Positions 54,097 to 62,681 of a DNA stretch of 64,000 bases are shown here, piece after piece. The stretch is from assembly GCA_013816585.1 (NCBI GenBank), contig JACDEE010000016.1, positions 1-64,000 of the forward strand. The letters run 5' to 3'. This DNA comes from Sphingosinicella sp. (GTDB lineage: Bacteria; Pseudomonadota; Alphaproteobacteria; Sphingomonadales; Sphingomonadaceae). The position numbers and the translations under genes were made by a program. How positions within the stretch are numbered: position 1 is the first letter of the stretch; every line of letters begins with the position of its first letter. The notes below the pieces were generated by a model, which had not been told where the DNA came from, ran no database searches, and saw only the letters and a program-made list of their open reading frames with translations.

Positions 54097-54837
54097 TCAA
54101 CGACGGCAGCCTGCCCCTTCCGGCGTTGGGATCCGAGTGAGCTGCGACGCCGCCACTCGCCAGCTATCGCCAAGTTGGACGTAAGTGTCGGTGTAGCGAT
54201 CAGCTGAGCGCGATACGTTCTCGCCACGCACGGCCTCTGTGATCACAACACCTCTAAGGACAACGGTCGCAGAATACGATTGGGGTGACACATCCACGGT
54301 GCAGAATCGAAAGGTCGGCGTCCCAACTCGCGTCGAGCTGAGCTGCGCCAGAATGGCGGCTCGGTCGCTCAAATTTCCTCGCCCGTCCGTCAGGACGAAG
54401 CCATCGGCCAAGATCCGGTTCATCGCTGGAACGTCGCTGCGCTCGTAGGCGTCGAGCCAGCGTCTCTCGAGCTCCATCACTTGACGCTCGGATTCGCTTC
54501 GGACGTCGGCCGACCGGACAGGGGTCGGCTGTGGAGGCGGCATTTCCTGCTTTAGCCCAACGACAAAGAGGTCGCCTCCGAGCTCCCTGATTTGATAGCC
54601 TTCCCACCGGCTATCACGCCGTCGCCACTGTTCTTCGTGGCGTTGCGTGCTGGCGACGCTTTGGCCGGAGAAGCGCGTTTCTGACGCCCCGATATCTCCA
54701 GACTGGGTGGCCAATGCTCCTTCGTTCAGGCGGTGTTGAATTTCCTCTCGGACGCTGCGATCGCCCGTCTGTGCCGCTACCGGTGCGACTATCGAGAACA
54801 GAACTGTTCCGATCATCACGGCAATTGCTCGTCTCAC
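54097..54837 (-). CDS. Exported NTF2-like (DUF4440) protein
   Basis: About 246 residues with a signal peptide (RRAIAVMIGTVLFSIVAPVAAQ) and a C-terminal NTF2-like/SnoaL fold: VMELERRWLDAYERSDVPAM, DGFVLTDGRGNLSDRAAILAQL, and a closing DTYVQLGDSWRVAASQLTR. The GTG at 54837 begins the signal peptide; an upstream in-frame start at 54948 gives an unusual leader. The middle (about 30-130) is Gln-rich and unassigned. Confidence 0.7.
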   Translation of the reverse strand: MRRAIAVMIGTVLFSIVAPVAAQTGDRSVREEIQHRLNEGALATQSGDIGASETRFSGQSVASTQRHEEQWRRRDSRWEGYQIRELGGDLFVVGLKQEMPPPQPTPVRSADVRSESERQVMELERRWLDAYERSDVPAMNRILADGFVLTDGRGNLSDRAAILAQLSSTRVGTPTFRFCTVDVSPQSYSATVVLRGVVITEAVRGENVSRSADRYTDTYVQLGDSWRVAASQLTRIPTPEGAGCRR

Positions 54838-54988
54838 TGCAAATTTCCGTTCGCTGATCGGTAGGTCGTAACCGCCGCTCACGCCGATACTTCGCCTTGG
54901 CGACGGCGCTTGGCCGACGTGCTGAAACTTGCCCGACTTCCCGAACACCGGACTTGCAGACGATGCAAAATATTTGACATCGAGCCGC

Positions 54989-56005
54989 CTACGAACCCGA
55001 CTGCGTGACTTGGATTCGACTATTTCTTTGATCGATCGTCACAGAGCCCGATTGGAGCGCCTTGGAACCCATGTTCCCCACGGGACCGAGACTCGGGTAT
55101 GACGCCCGAGTGATCGGCAATTGCGATCCGCCGAGAGTCACAGGCGCAGCAAGATCAATTTCGAAGAACTCAACCGTCGAGTAGGCCGTGCCGCCACGAC
55201 CCGCTGCGCGAGGCTCACCCCGCTTCGGTAGTCCAGATGCGACATCTGCCGGCACGATGAGTCCCGCGATCGCATTGCCGGTATCGAGGACGGTAGGTAG
55301 CGCAGTGGCGCCGATCATAAGTGGCATCAGGATCGGGCCTCGCGAATTATCGTAAGTGACTGCCGTTGCGGGGAGTGGGTCCTGACTCAGCCGTAGTTGG
55401 CCGCGGCTATAGTCTAGCGTGAGCGTGTGGCCGACGAACATTCCCAGCCCTAACACGCCATCGAAGTGCGTTGCGCGGCCTGGCGGCGATACATACTCCG
55501 CCATGTCGAGATTTCGGAACTCAACGCCGGCAACGGTGAGTACGGGAACAGAAAATTGGCGCCGATCTTGAACCCGGCCCGAACCATCCCCGGCTTGCAC
55601 AGTACCGCTGACCCCTAAACCAAGAGCTGTGGCAACCTCCGGCTTTACGCGGCCGTGACCCATTGCGCCTGTATCGACGATAAAATGGAAGGTCCGACCG
55701 GCGATTACGACGTCGACTATTGGATAGACTTCCGTGTGCGTCAGTGCCGTTTGGCCCGAGTTGCCCGTAAAGGCCGGGGGCTCCGAACGCGGTCGCATCC
55801 GCATGACCATCTGGGGTTCACCCATGCGGACTTGGGGCTGTGGCGCGCTGGGCGACCGCTCCCCCGGTTGCGCCGGAACGCGGTGCAGTCGGGGCTGCGG
55901 CTCGCTCGGCTTCTGCGTACCCGTTTGCGGCGCACCAACAACCTGAGCCGACGCAGGAACGCCAGCAGCAAGCACCATGGAAATGGCTGACACAAGAAAT
56001 TTCAT
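54989..56005 (-). CDS. Secreted retropepsin-like aspartyl protease
   Basis: A 338-residue exported protein. After a signal peptide (ends ASAQ) and a Pro/Gln-rich linker, it carries two aspartyl-protease motifs: FIVDTGAMGHG near residue 110 and TVLDTGNAIAG in the second half, the pattern of pepsin-like enzymes with two catalytic Asp residues. FDGVLGLGMFVGHTLTLDY follows the first. It has operator-like palindromes upstream and may be controlled by the MarR gene. Confidence 0.8.
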   Translation of the reverse strand: MKFLVSAISMVLAAGVPASAQVVGAPQTGTQKPSEPQPRLHRVPAQPGERSPSAPQPQVRMGEPQMVMRMRPRSEPPAFTGNSGQTALTHTEVYPIVDVVIAGRTFHFIVDTGAMGHGRVKPEVATALGLGVSGTVQAGDGSGRVQDRRQFSVPVLTVAGVEFRNLDMAEYVSPPGRATHFDGVLGLGMFVGHTLTLDYSRGQLRLSQDPLPATAVTYDNSRGPILMPLMIGATALPTVLDTGNAIAGLIVPADVASGLPKRGEPRAAGRGGTAYSTVEFFEIDLAAPVTLGGSQLPITRASYPSLGPVGNMGSKALQSGSVTIDQRNSRIQVTQSGS

Positions 56006-56026
56006 CGTCTGTTCTCCCAGGATATC

Positions 56027-56164
56027 CGTAGCATGTTACCTATCCAATCGTGGCGCGCTTTAGGGCGAACCTCGTCAAATTGCTCGATCTGCTTTCACCT
56101 GGCCGATACCAACCACCCACCTTAACCGTCAATCTATGTCAAGAGTAACGTAATATGTTACGTT
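56027..56164. promoter_or_regulatory. Two palindromic CGTAA-TTACG sites upstream of the aspartyl protease
   Basis: CGTAGCATGTTACC (56027-56040) and the perfect-arm dyad AACGTAATATGTTACGTT (56147-56164) lie 22 and 142 bp before the start. They match the site at 57963 at 11 and 12 of 14 core positions, so they probably bind one regulator, most likely the MarR protein encoded just beyond. Confidence 0.6.
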
Positions 56165-56278
56165 TATCGCCGCTCAACAGGTGAATGCGGGCTGAACGGT
56201 GGCGGCTTGAGAAAGCGCTGAACAAGAAGGGCTGGCTTTTGCAAACGGGTTCGTTTTGACCATCGACCGTCGCGCAAA

Positions 56279-56779
56279 CTACTTCACAGATGGAACACCG
56301 ATTTCGCGCAAACGATCTGGAAAGCTTCTTGATCGCATCGCCGCTTCAAGCCGCTCGATCGTAGCCAGCAGATCCACACCGATCTCATCTGACAGATCGC
56401 GATAGGCCTGGGCGATCGTCTCTGACGCAAGCCGAATTGCATTGACCTGGTCACGACCCTTTGCTGTCAGCTTCACAATCCGCCGACGGCCGTCGGCGGG
56501 ATCGTCGGAGACTTTGACCAGCTTCTCGTGCTCAAGGGTTTTTACGAGCCCGATGATTAGGGGGTGGCTAAGCTTCACACGTTCTGAAATTTCCATTATT
56601 CCACAGGGACCATGCTCTTCGAGAAGAAGCATTGTCGAAAGACCCCGAGCAGGTGTCTTGACATGCGCTTCCGGTAACCATTCGCCATAGCCATCGCGCA
56701 TCGTCTCGCCTGCTCGACGGAATCTATGCGCTAGGAACGGCAATCCTAGCTTCACGACAAAGTCCTCACTTGCGGGCAT
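56279..56779 (-). CDS. MarR-family transcriptional regulator
   Basis: A 166-residue winged-helix regulator. STMLLLEEHGPCGIMEISER (first helices), VKLSHPLIIGLVKTLEHEKL (recognition helix) and VSDDPADGRRRIVKLTAKG (wing) mark the MarR family. It lies between the two protease genes on the same strand, and each has a matching palindrome upstream, so it is likely their regulator. A weaker match at 56807-56820 precedes its own start. Confidence 0.86.
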   Translation of the reverse strand: MPASEDFVVKLGLPFLAHRFRRAGETMRDGYGEWLPEAHVKTPARGLSTMLLLEEHGPCGIMEISERVKLSHPLIIGLVKTLEHEKLVKVSDDPADGRRRIVKLTAKGRDQVNAIRLASETIAQAYRDLSDEIGVDLLATIERLEAAMRSRSFPDRLREIGVPSVK

Positions 56780-56857
56780 CTTCTGCCTCCGGCCAACCAG
56801 TTAAAGGTTATCCGTTACATAGGATTGCGGTAGAAAGCCCGAAATACCATCCCATCA

Positions 56858-57934
56858 CTAAGCACGCGGTCGTGACGATGAGAGAAATTTGATCGCCTCA
56901 GACAGCGCGGCGTCGCCCGAGACAACGATATCCGGCAGAACACCCGTTCCCTCCCAGCCTTGACCCGTCCTCGGATCGAACGATCTGCCAGTCGGTAACC
57001 ATAATGAAAAGCCGGCAGGAAGCGGAACGATGCTCCCACTATTGCCGGCTCCACGCGTTCGCTCGCCGATCAGCGTAGCGCGCCCGATCCCCCTCAGTCC
57101 GAACGCAAGTGCCTCGCCTGCTGACGCTGTGCGACCGTTCATGACGACTGCGACTGGAACGTCGCCCAGTCTCGGCCCCGCCGGATCAGAAACGGTCCAC
57201 CGAGGTTGCTGGTTGCCCCCCCGAACTTGATTTATGAGAAGCAACTTTGGCTCCGAGACCACATAGCCGCAAAGCCTCGTCACCATTCCAGGGTCGCCAC
57301 CAGGGACATCACGAACATCGAAAATGACCGCCTTAGCGCGGCGCAACTGATTGATTGAGCCAGCAACGGCGGCGACCATTTGGTCGGTTGATACCAACGG
57401 TGAAACGTGGACGTACCCAATATTCTGATTGAGCAGTCGGATATCGACGACCGGCACCGGAAAGTGGGGGCCAGATCCCGTTCCGCTCGGCCGAGGGGTC
57501 GGTAAAGATGGATCAACCGCATGACCGCTAGGCCGAGGGGCGGCGTCAGGCGGTCCCGCTCTAGGTCGCAGAACGATCATCGGCGGACGCCCGCCCGGCG
57601 CGATCAGCCTGAGATGGGCATCGTGAACAATATTCCGCATCCCAACCGTGACAATCTCCGCGAACGATCGATCATCTACGGCAGCGAGAAACTCCGCTTC
57701 CCGACGCCTCAAGGCTTCGTCCAAGGCCGCACCGCCGTCCGCCGACACATACTGCTGGCGAAGAAGGCGCCCCGCTTCTCGCAATGTGTCACGTCGAGAT
57801 TGCGGCTCTTGCGCCAACGCGCGCCGAGTCAAAGGTATCGTCAACACGGCGATGGCCAAACCAGCCGACTTTAGCGTGCTGCGTCTGCCGAACGACTCAC
57901 ATCCCTCAAGAGAGGTTTTTGGTCCGATGGCCAT
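56858..57934 (-). CDS. S41-family secreted serine peptidase
   Basis: A 358-residue protein. A twin-arginine-like leader (FGRRSTLKSAGLAIAVLTIP) is followed by the S41 domain with GYVHVSPLVSTDQMV, VIFDVRDVPGGDPGMV and GRTASAGEALAFGLRG, which holds the catalytic Ser. Tail-type protease (C-terminal processing family) probably exported. GGAG at 8 bp before the ATG at 57934 makes it the better start than 57952 or 57961. A palindrome at 57963-57976 lies just upstream. Confidence 0.82.
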   Translation of the reverse strand: MAIGPKTSLEGCESFGRRSTLKSAGLAIAVLTIPLTRRALAQEPQSRRDTLREAGRLLRQQYVSADGGAALDEALRRREAEFLAAVDDRSFAEIVTVGMRNIVHDAHLRLIAPGGRPPMIVLRPRAGPPDAAPRPSGHAVDPSLPTPRPSGTGSGPHFPVPVVDIRLLNQNIGYVHVSPLVSTDQMVAAVAGSINQLRRAKAVIFDVRDVPGGDPGMVTRLCGYVVSEPKLLLINQVRGGNQQPRWTVSDPAGPRLGDVPVAVVMNGRTASAGEALAFGLRGIGRATLIGERTRGAGNSGSIVPLPAGFSLWLPTGRSFDPRTGQGWEGTGVLPDIVVSGDAALSEAIKFLSSSRPRA

Positions 57935-57962
57935 TGCGTTCTCCAAAAACATCAGTAACATG

Positions 57963-57976
57963 CGTAACGTGTTACG
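57963..57976. promoter_or_regulatory. Near-perfect palindrome CGTAACGTGTTACG
   Basis: The arms CGTAAC and GTTACG are exact inverted repeats around GT. It lies 29 bp upstream of the S41 peptidase start at 57934, consistent with repression of that gene. Best example of the MarR-type motif in the window. Confidence 0.65.
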
Positions 57977-58133
57977 GAACGCTGAATAGTGGGTGAATAG
58001 GGCGCATCAATGACGTTTTAAGGCTCATTCGAGCGTATGAGGAAGACAATTTGATAGGGCCACAGTCCGCAAGCTTAACAGCGACAGGGCGGCCGGGCGT
58101 TCTTGCTCTAGGGCCCGCCGAGCAAGTTGCTCA

Positions 58134-59054
58134 ATGAAGCAAGGCGTCGTTACGTCCGGCAAATTGGCCATGATGCTCGCTGCGGAGTTGGCTGTCCTCG
58201 GCGGCTGCGCTCAAGGTCTCGGCATCACCACCCCCTATCCAGTGTTTCAAGTCACGGTTCTACAGCAGCTTCCGATCTCAAGTCCGGCGTTTGAGTCGCA
58301 CGCGGTCTTTGACGAGGCTGGGAAGGCGGTCTATTTTGTGCGAAGCTCTCCAGCCTTTCAGGGGTGGCGATTGCAGGTAAGCGAATGCGGTGACGGTGGC
58401 TGGACTGAGCCCCGATCACCATCCTTCGCTGCGGAAGGTCTCGAAGCCGACCCCTTCTTGTCCGACGGCGGCACTAGCATTTATTTCATCTCCAATCGAA
58501 CCCATGCCGGAAAGGCTGGTGCTGATCTCGACATCTACGTTGCAAAGCGTGAAAACGCGGATGCCCGGTGGGGACCTCCGGAGCGGCTACCCAAGCCAGT
58601 AAATTCTGCTGGTGCTGAATGGTTTCCGCGGCCCGCTCCGGACGGGTGGCTCTACTTCGGGTCGGACCGCCCGGGCGGTTTCGGCGGCACCGATATATAC
58701 CGAGCGCGCGAGCAGGATGGCGTTTGGAAAGTCGAGAATCTTGGCAGCGCTGTAAACAGCGCCGGTGACGAATTCGAGGCCGAGATTTCGCCCGACGGCA
58801 GTCGCATGGTGATGATGGCCGATGGCGACATCTTCGTGCTGAGTCGGGCAGTGAGCGGCTGGTCGGGGCGGATCAAGCTTGGGCAGGAGGTCAACACTCC
58901 CGCGCTCGAAGTCGGCCCCACTTTCTCGCCCAGCGGCCGCGCGATCCTGTTCGCACGTGATTTCGGCGCGGCCGACTTGCCAATCGGCGGCTCGGGCGAG
59001 TTTGTTCTAGCGACCACCGACAAGGTCGAAGCTTGGCCACCGGCGTGTCCCTGA
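58134..59054 (+). CDS. Lipoprotein with PD40/TolB-type beta-propeller
   Basis: A 306-residue protein with a lipoprotein-type N-terminus (AELAVLGGCAQG, lipid Cys near residue 25) and repeated propeller blades such as DPFLSDGGTSIYFISNRTH, PAPDGWLYFGSDRPGGFGGTDIYRA and AEISPDGSRMVMMADGDIF. PD40 repeats bind peptides or sugars in the periplasm. The ATG at 58134 is inferred. Confidence 0.75.
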   Translation: MKQGVVTSGKLAMMLAAELAVLGGCAQGLGITTPYPVFQVTVLQQLPISSPAFESHAVFDEAGKAVYFVRSSPAFQGWRLQVSECGDGGWTEPRSPSFAAEGLEADPFLSDGGTSIYFISNRTHAGKAGADLDIYVAKRENADARWGPPERLPKPVNSAGAEWFPRPAPDGWLYFGSDRPGGFGGTDIYRAREQDGVWKVENLGSAVNSAGDEFEAEISPDGSRMVMMADGDIFVLSRAVSGWSGRIKLGQEVNTPALEVGPTFSPSGRAILFARDFGAADLPIGGSGEFVLATTDKVEAWPPACP

Positions 59055-59168
59055 ACGCGACTAAAACCGAAGAATGCGCTGAAGCTGCGAATATTTCGAT
59101 CCGATCGATTCTTAGACCTTCGCCAACTTAAGTCGCTGGCGCGCGAACAAACGGGACGGAGACCAAAT

Positions 59169-59834
59169 TTGACCAAACGACGGACCGGCCGGGCCGCGTG
59201 GCATGTAACGACTGCTTTGGCGGCCTGCGCTCTCCTGATCGCATGTGCTTCCACGAAACTGCCCATGGCGTGGACAGGCCATATTTACTATCTTCATGGC
59301 GGGATAATTGAAGAGCAAGGCGCGAACGGGGTCAGTCCAAAGTATGGCGCCTACGACTATGGAGGTATTCTCGCGAGCCTCCGAAGCCCCGGGGTGACTG
59401 TACTCAGCGAACTTAGACCCAAGGGCACTGACGCTTCCGCTTACGCCGACCGCATCGTCGACCAAATCCGAGCCGATCTTGCGCGTGGAGTCCCGGCTGC
59501 GCGCATAAAGGTGATCGGCGCGTCAAAGGGCGCAGTCATCGCAGCGCTGGTGTCCACGCGGCTTGAGGAGCCGCAGATCGCCTACGTGCTGCTGGCAAAT
59601 TGCAACGACTGGCTCATCAGGACACATAATCCCCGGCTGAGCGGCAATGTGTTGTCGATTTACGATGCGGCTGACGAGATCGGCAAGAGTTGCGACAACG
59701 TTCGAAGAAACGCGTCGCCCTACCTTGCGCGATACGAGGAAATCCGGCTCACGACGGGTCTGGGCCACGGCTTTGTCTACAACGCGCGGCCTGAATGGGT
59801 CGAACCCGCTATTCGTTGGGCTCAAGATCGGTGA
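59169..59834 (+). CDS. Lipoprotein alpha/beta hydrolase
   Basis: A 221-residue protein with a lipoprotein signal (TTALAACALLIACAST). The hydrolase core shows HIYYLHGGIIEEQG (oxyanion region), the nucleophile Ser in IGASKGAVI and a catalytic His in GLGHGFVYN. GGGACGGAGACC precedes the TTG at 59169, which is taken as start. Substrate unknown. Confidence 0.72.
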   Translation: MTKRRTGRAAWHVTTALAACALLIACASTKLPMAWTGHIYYLHGGIIEEQGANGVSPKYGAYDYGGILASLRSPGVTVLSELRPKGTDASAYADRIVDQIRADLARGVPAARIKVIGASKGAVIAALVSTRLEEPQIAYVLLANCNDWLIRTHNPRLSGNVLSIYDAADEIGKSCDNVRRNASPYLARYEEIRLTTGLGHGFVYNARPEWVEPAIRWAQDR

Positions 59835-59968
59835 GGGCTGCCGGTCTCGGCGGTTGCTTCGTCGTCGACCCCGACTGCTTCAAGATCGACGCAGTTGCGC
59901 GCGAAGCATTGTCCCGCTGATTACGGCGATCGCGCACCTTGCAACACCGGTTCATCTAAGCGCAAAAC

Positions 59969-60892
59969 ATGCCCTTTGAGATTCGCCAACTTCGTTACGC
60001 GATTGCCGCGGCTGACCACGGCAGCTTCTATCGCGCCGCGCGTTTCCTTGACGTAGAGCAATCAACGCTCAGCCGCAACATACTGAAGCTGGAACGCGCC
60101 ATTGGAATGCCAATCTTCAATCGCTCACGGGCGGGCGTTTCGATGACAATGGCAGGCAGCGCCTTCATCAGCGGTGCCAAACCTATGGTCGATAGCGCCG
60201 ACAAATTGGTCGCTATGATGCGGGCCGCCGGCCAAGGCCGCGCGGGCGGATTGATACTGGGTCACAACAGCTCGATCTCCGCCGGTAACCTGCGGGCGAC
60301 AATGATGGGTTGGCACGATGAACATCCTGGCGTCGAGGTCGAGTGCGTCGAAGCCGACCGCAGCGTCCTGCTCGCCAGACTCGATACCGGAGAGATCGAC
60401 GTCGTGATCCTGATGGGTGCCGCCAGCCACGACGGTTATCGCTGCGAGCCGCTCTGGAGCGAGCGAATGCTTGTTGCGCTGCCTGCCGCGCATCCCCTCG
60501 CTGAGCGCGGCGTGGTTCACTGGACAGATCTCAGAGGGGAACGTTTCTTTTTGCCTGTTTCTGACCCAGGCTTGGAACTGCGCGACATGCTGCTCGGGCG
60601 GCTGGCGGTGTCCGGCACCAAACCGGACATACGGATGCGTCAATCCAGCCGCGAGACGATCCTAAGCATCCTCGGCAGCGGCTCCGGGGTAAGCATAGTC
60701 TGCGAGGGCTCGACGGGCGCGCGCTACCCCGATGTCGTCTATCGGCCGATACATGGCGAGCAAGGTCCAGCTCTGACCGGTTATTCGGGCTACTGGCGCG
60801 ATAACAATGGCAATCCTGCCCTTCGCCGGTTCCTAAATTTCATCAAGGCGCGCTACGCGCTGTCTTTTGATATTCTGCCGAGATTCCAGTAA
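59969..60892 (+). CDS. LysR-family transcriptional regulator
   Basis: A 307-residue regulator with an N-terminal winged helix (IRQLRYAIAAADHGSFYRAARFLDVEQSTLSRNILKLE) and a type-2 periplasmic-binding-like effector domain (about 90-300). Genes of this type are frequently found next to Trb-type conjugation operons. It ends 3 bp before the next small gene, so it probably co-transcribes with it. Confidence 0.85.
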   Translation: MPFEIRQLRYAIAAADHGSFYRAARFLDVEQSTLSRNILKLERAIGMPIFNRSRAGVSMTMAGSAFISGAKPMVDSADKLVAMMRAAGQGRAGGLILGHNSSISAGNLRATMMGWHDEHPGVEVECVEADRSVLLARLDTGEIDVVILMGAASHDGYRCEPLWSERMLVALPAAHPLAERGVVHWTDLRGERFFLPVSDPGLELRDMLLGRLAVSGTKPDIRMRQSSRETILSILGSGSGVSIVCEGSTGARYPDVVYRPIHGEQGPALTGYSGYWRDNNGNPALRRFLNFIKARYALSFDILPRFQ

Positions 60893-60894
60893 AC

Positions 60895-61221
60895 ATGAGC
60901 ATTCAGTTTCCGGAGCTGAGCGCAATGTCGCAGGGTAAGACAGTCGTTACCTTGGTTATCGGCTTTGCGGGCGGATTCGTCTTGCGTCCCGTCATTGCGC
61001 CGATGCAGCAGGAAGTTGCCGTCGTCAGTCCGTCACCCTTCCATGAGACACGAAGCGAGGCGCGCGGCACACAGTATTTCGTGGCGCATATTGATGAGGC
61101 ACGGCAGGTCGTGGCCGGATGCCGCGATGGCTCGGTGCGGGGCGGCGAATGCGACACCGCCGAGGAAGCGATCATCAAGGTCGAGGCCCAAGAGCGCCGC
61201 AAGCGGTTCTTGGGCAACTGA
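60895..61221 (+). CDS. Small membrane-anchored hypothetical protein of the conjugative element
   Basis: About 108 residues with one N-terminal membrane helix (KTVVTLVIGFAGGFVLRP) and a charged soluble domain ending RRKRFLGN. The start may be 60895 or the ATG at 60925. No known domain. Position between the LysR and Trb genes suggests a conjugation-related or exclusion-type role, but this is only an inference. Confidence 0.55.
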   Translation: MSIQFPELSAMSQGKTVVTLVIGFAGGFVLRPVIAPMQQEVAVVSPSPFHETRSEARGTQYFVAHIDEARQVVAGCRDGSVRGGECDTAEEAIIKVEAQERRKRFLGN

Positions 61222-61236
61222 CGGCAGCGCGTAGGC

Positions 61237-61461
61237 TTAGTCCTTCGCGGCTCCCCGCCGCCGCGAAAATCCCCGGTCGCTCGCCATGAATTTTGCCAAC
61301 ATAGGAGAGACGAGCTTCTCGGGGGACATGGCATCCCCGCCCGTTTCGTCGGCGAGCGCAGCAGCGTAGGCGGCGAGATCGCGGTGGACTGCCGCGGGCA
61401 ACTCGACCGTCATCTTGACGGGCCGGTCGTCGGCGAGCGGCCCGAGCTTCAACTTCGTCAT
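61237..61461 (-). CDS. DUF2274 protein of the trb operon
   Basis: A 74-residue protein (MTKLKLGPLADDRPVKMTVE at the start) belonging to DUF2274, a family regularly found directly after trbI in Trb-type ICEs and plasmids. Predicted ribbon-helix-helix-like character from the short basic N-terminus. Its ATG overlaps the TGA of trbI. Confidence 0.82.
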   Translation of the reverse strand: MTKLKLGPLADDRPVKMTVELPAAVHRDLAAYAAALADETGGDAMSPEKLVSPMLAKFMASDRGFSRRRGAAKD

Positions 61462-62681
61462 CGCGTTGCTCCGATCGGTTCGAGAACGATGTCGCGGGTC
61501 ACGATCACGCGCAGCGGGTGGCCCGGCCGGATGGTCAGCGTCGGCTGCACGCCAAGCTGCCGCCCGACGATCTGCTTGCCGGACTGGTTGATGGTGTCCT
61601 GCGTGCCCTGGCGCAGCGCGCGGGTAAGGTCGCTGTCGTCGCCCGCCCCCAACTCGGTCCCTACGCCAAGCAACGTCGAGATTGCAGCGGCTCGGAGCAG
61701 GTTGCCCCAATGCTGATTCACGCGATCCTGCAACCCCGCAAAACCCGCCGCATCGGCGCCGGGCTGGCGCTCGAGGACGATCGAGCGCCCGTCCGGCAAT
61801 ATCAGGCGATCCCAGGCGAGCAGCAAACGAGTCTGCCCGGCGGCGATTTCGCTATCATACTCTCCGATCAGCCGCGCGCCCTGCGGAATGAGCAGTATGC
61901 GCCCGGTCGGGCTGTCATAGACATTGGCCGTCACCTGCGCGGTGATCTGGCCGGGAAGGTCGGAACGAACGCCGGTAATCAGCGCGGCGAGGATGATGCT
62001 GCCAACCTGAACGATGTTGGGCGACGCCGGGGGTGTCAGCCGCTCGACGCTGACCGTGCGCTGGCTGGTTTCCTGTGCCAAGAAGGCCCGCTTGGCGGCT
62101 TGGTCGCCTTGCGGAGCCGCATCGGCCTGCGCGGTTGCCGACGGGCTGGGTGCGGCAGGGCTTGCCACCGCCGGGGTGGAGGCGGCGGTTCCCCCGCCAT
62201 TGCCGAGGAAGACCGAACTGGTGCGGGCCGCGTCGCGCTGCTGTTGGGCGCGTTGTCGGGCGGCTTCGGCGGCCTGCGCGCGCGGATCGGGCTGGCCCGC
62301 CTGCGCGCTAACTGGCGGCAGGGGGACGTTATCACCACGCTGCTGTGCCGAGACGATCGGGCGGCCGAGATCGCCGGGGAGCGGCGCGCCGAGCCGCGGC
62401 ACCTGAGCGTAATCGCGCGGTCCCGAGGTAATAGCCTCCGACGTAGCGCGGCTGTCGGTGTTATAGAGTTCTTCGGCTTGGCGCGGGCTGGCCGGCTTCA
62501 AGGCGTAGATCAACGAGCCGCCGATGCCGAGGCCAGCGGCGGCACCGATCACTGCTAGCACCTTCCTCGACAGGCGCATGACGCGCGGTGGTTCACCCCT
62601 GAGCTGGAAAGCGCGGGGGTCGGGTCGCGCGCTCTGCGGCGCGGGCGGCTCGGCGGCGAACAGGTTGTCGGGATCGCTCAC
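61458..62681 (-). CDS. trbI: TrbI/VirB10-family conjugal transfer protein
   Basis: A 407-residue inner-membrane-anchored scaffold of the conjugation channel. A membrane helix (VLAVIGAAAGLGIGGSLIYAL near 45) precedes a Pro/Gln/Ala-rich linker and the C-terminal VirB10 domain (QVGSIILAALITGVRSDLPGQ, GARLIGEYDSEIAAGQTRLLLAWDRLILPDGRS). The GTG at 62681 overlaps the trbG stop (GTGA). Confidence 0.9.
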   Translation of the reverse strand: MSDPDNLFAAEPPAPQSARPDPRAFQLRGEPPRVMRLSRKVLAVIGAAAGLGIGGSLIYALKPASPRQAEELYNTDSRATSEAITSGPRDYAQVPRLGAPLPGDLGRPIVSAQQRGDNVPLPPVSAQAGQPDPRAQAAEAARQRAQQQRDAARTSSVFLGNGGGTAASTPAVASPAAPSPSATAQADAAPQGDQAAKRAFLAQETSQRTVSVERLTPPASPNIVQVGSIILAALITGVRSDLPGQITAQVTANVYDSPTGRILLIPQGARLIGEYDSEIAAGQTRLLLAWDRLILPDGRSIVLERQPGADAAGFAGLQDRVNQHWGNLLRAAAISTLLGVGTELGAGDDSDLTRALRQGTQDTINQSGKQIVGRQLGVQPTLTIRPGHPLRVIVTRDIVLEPIGATR

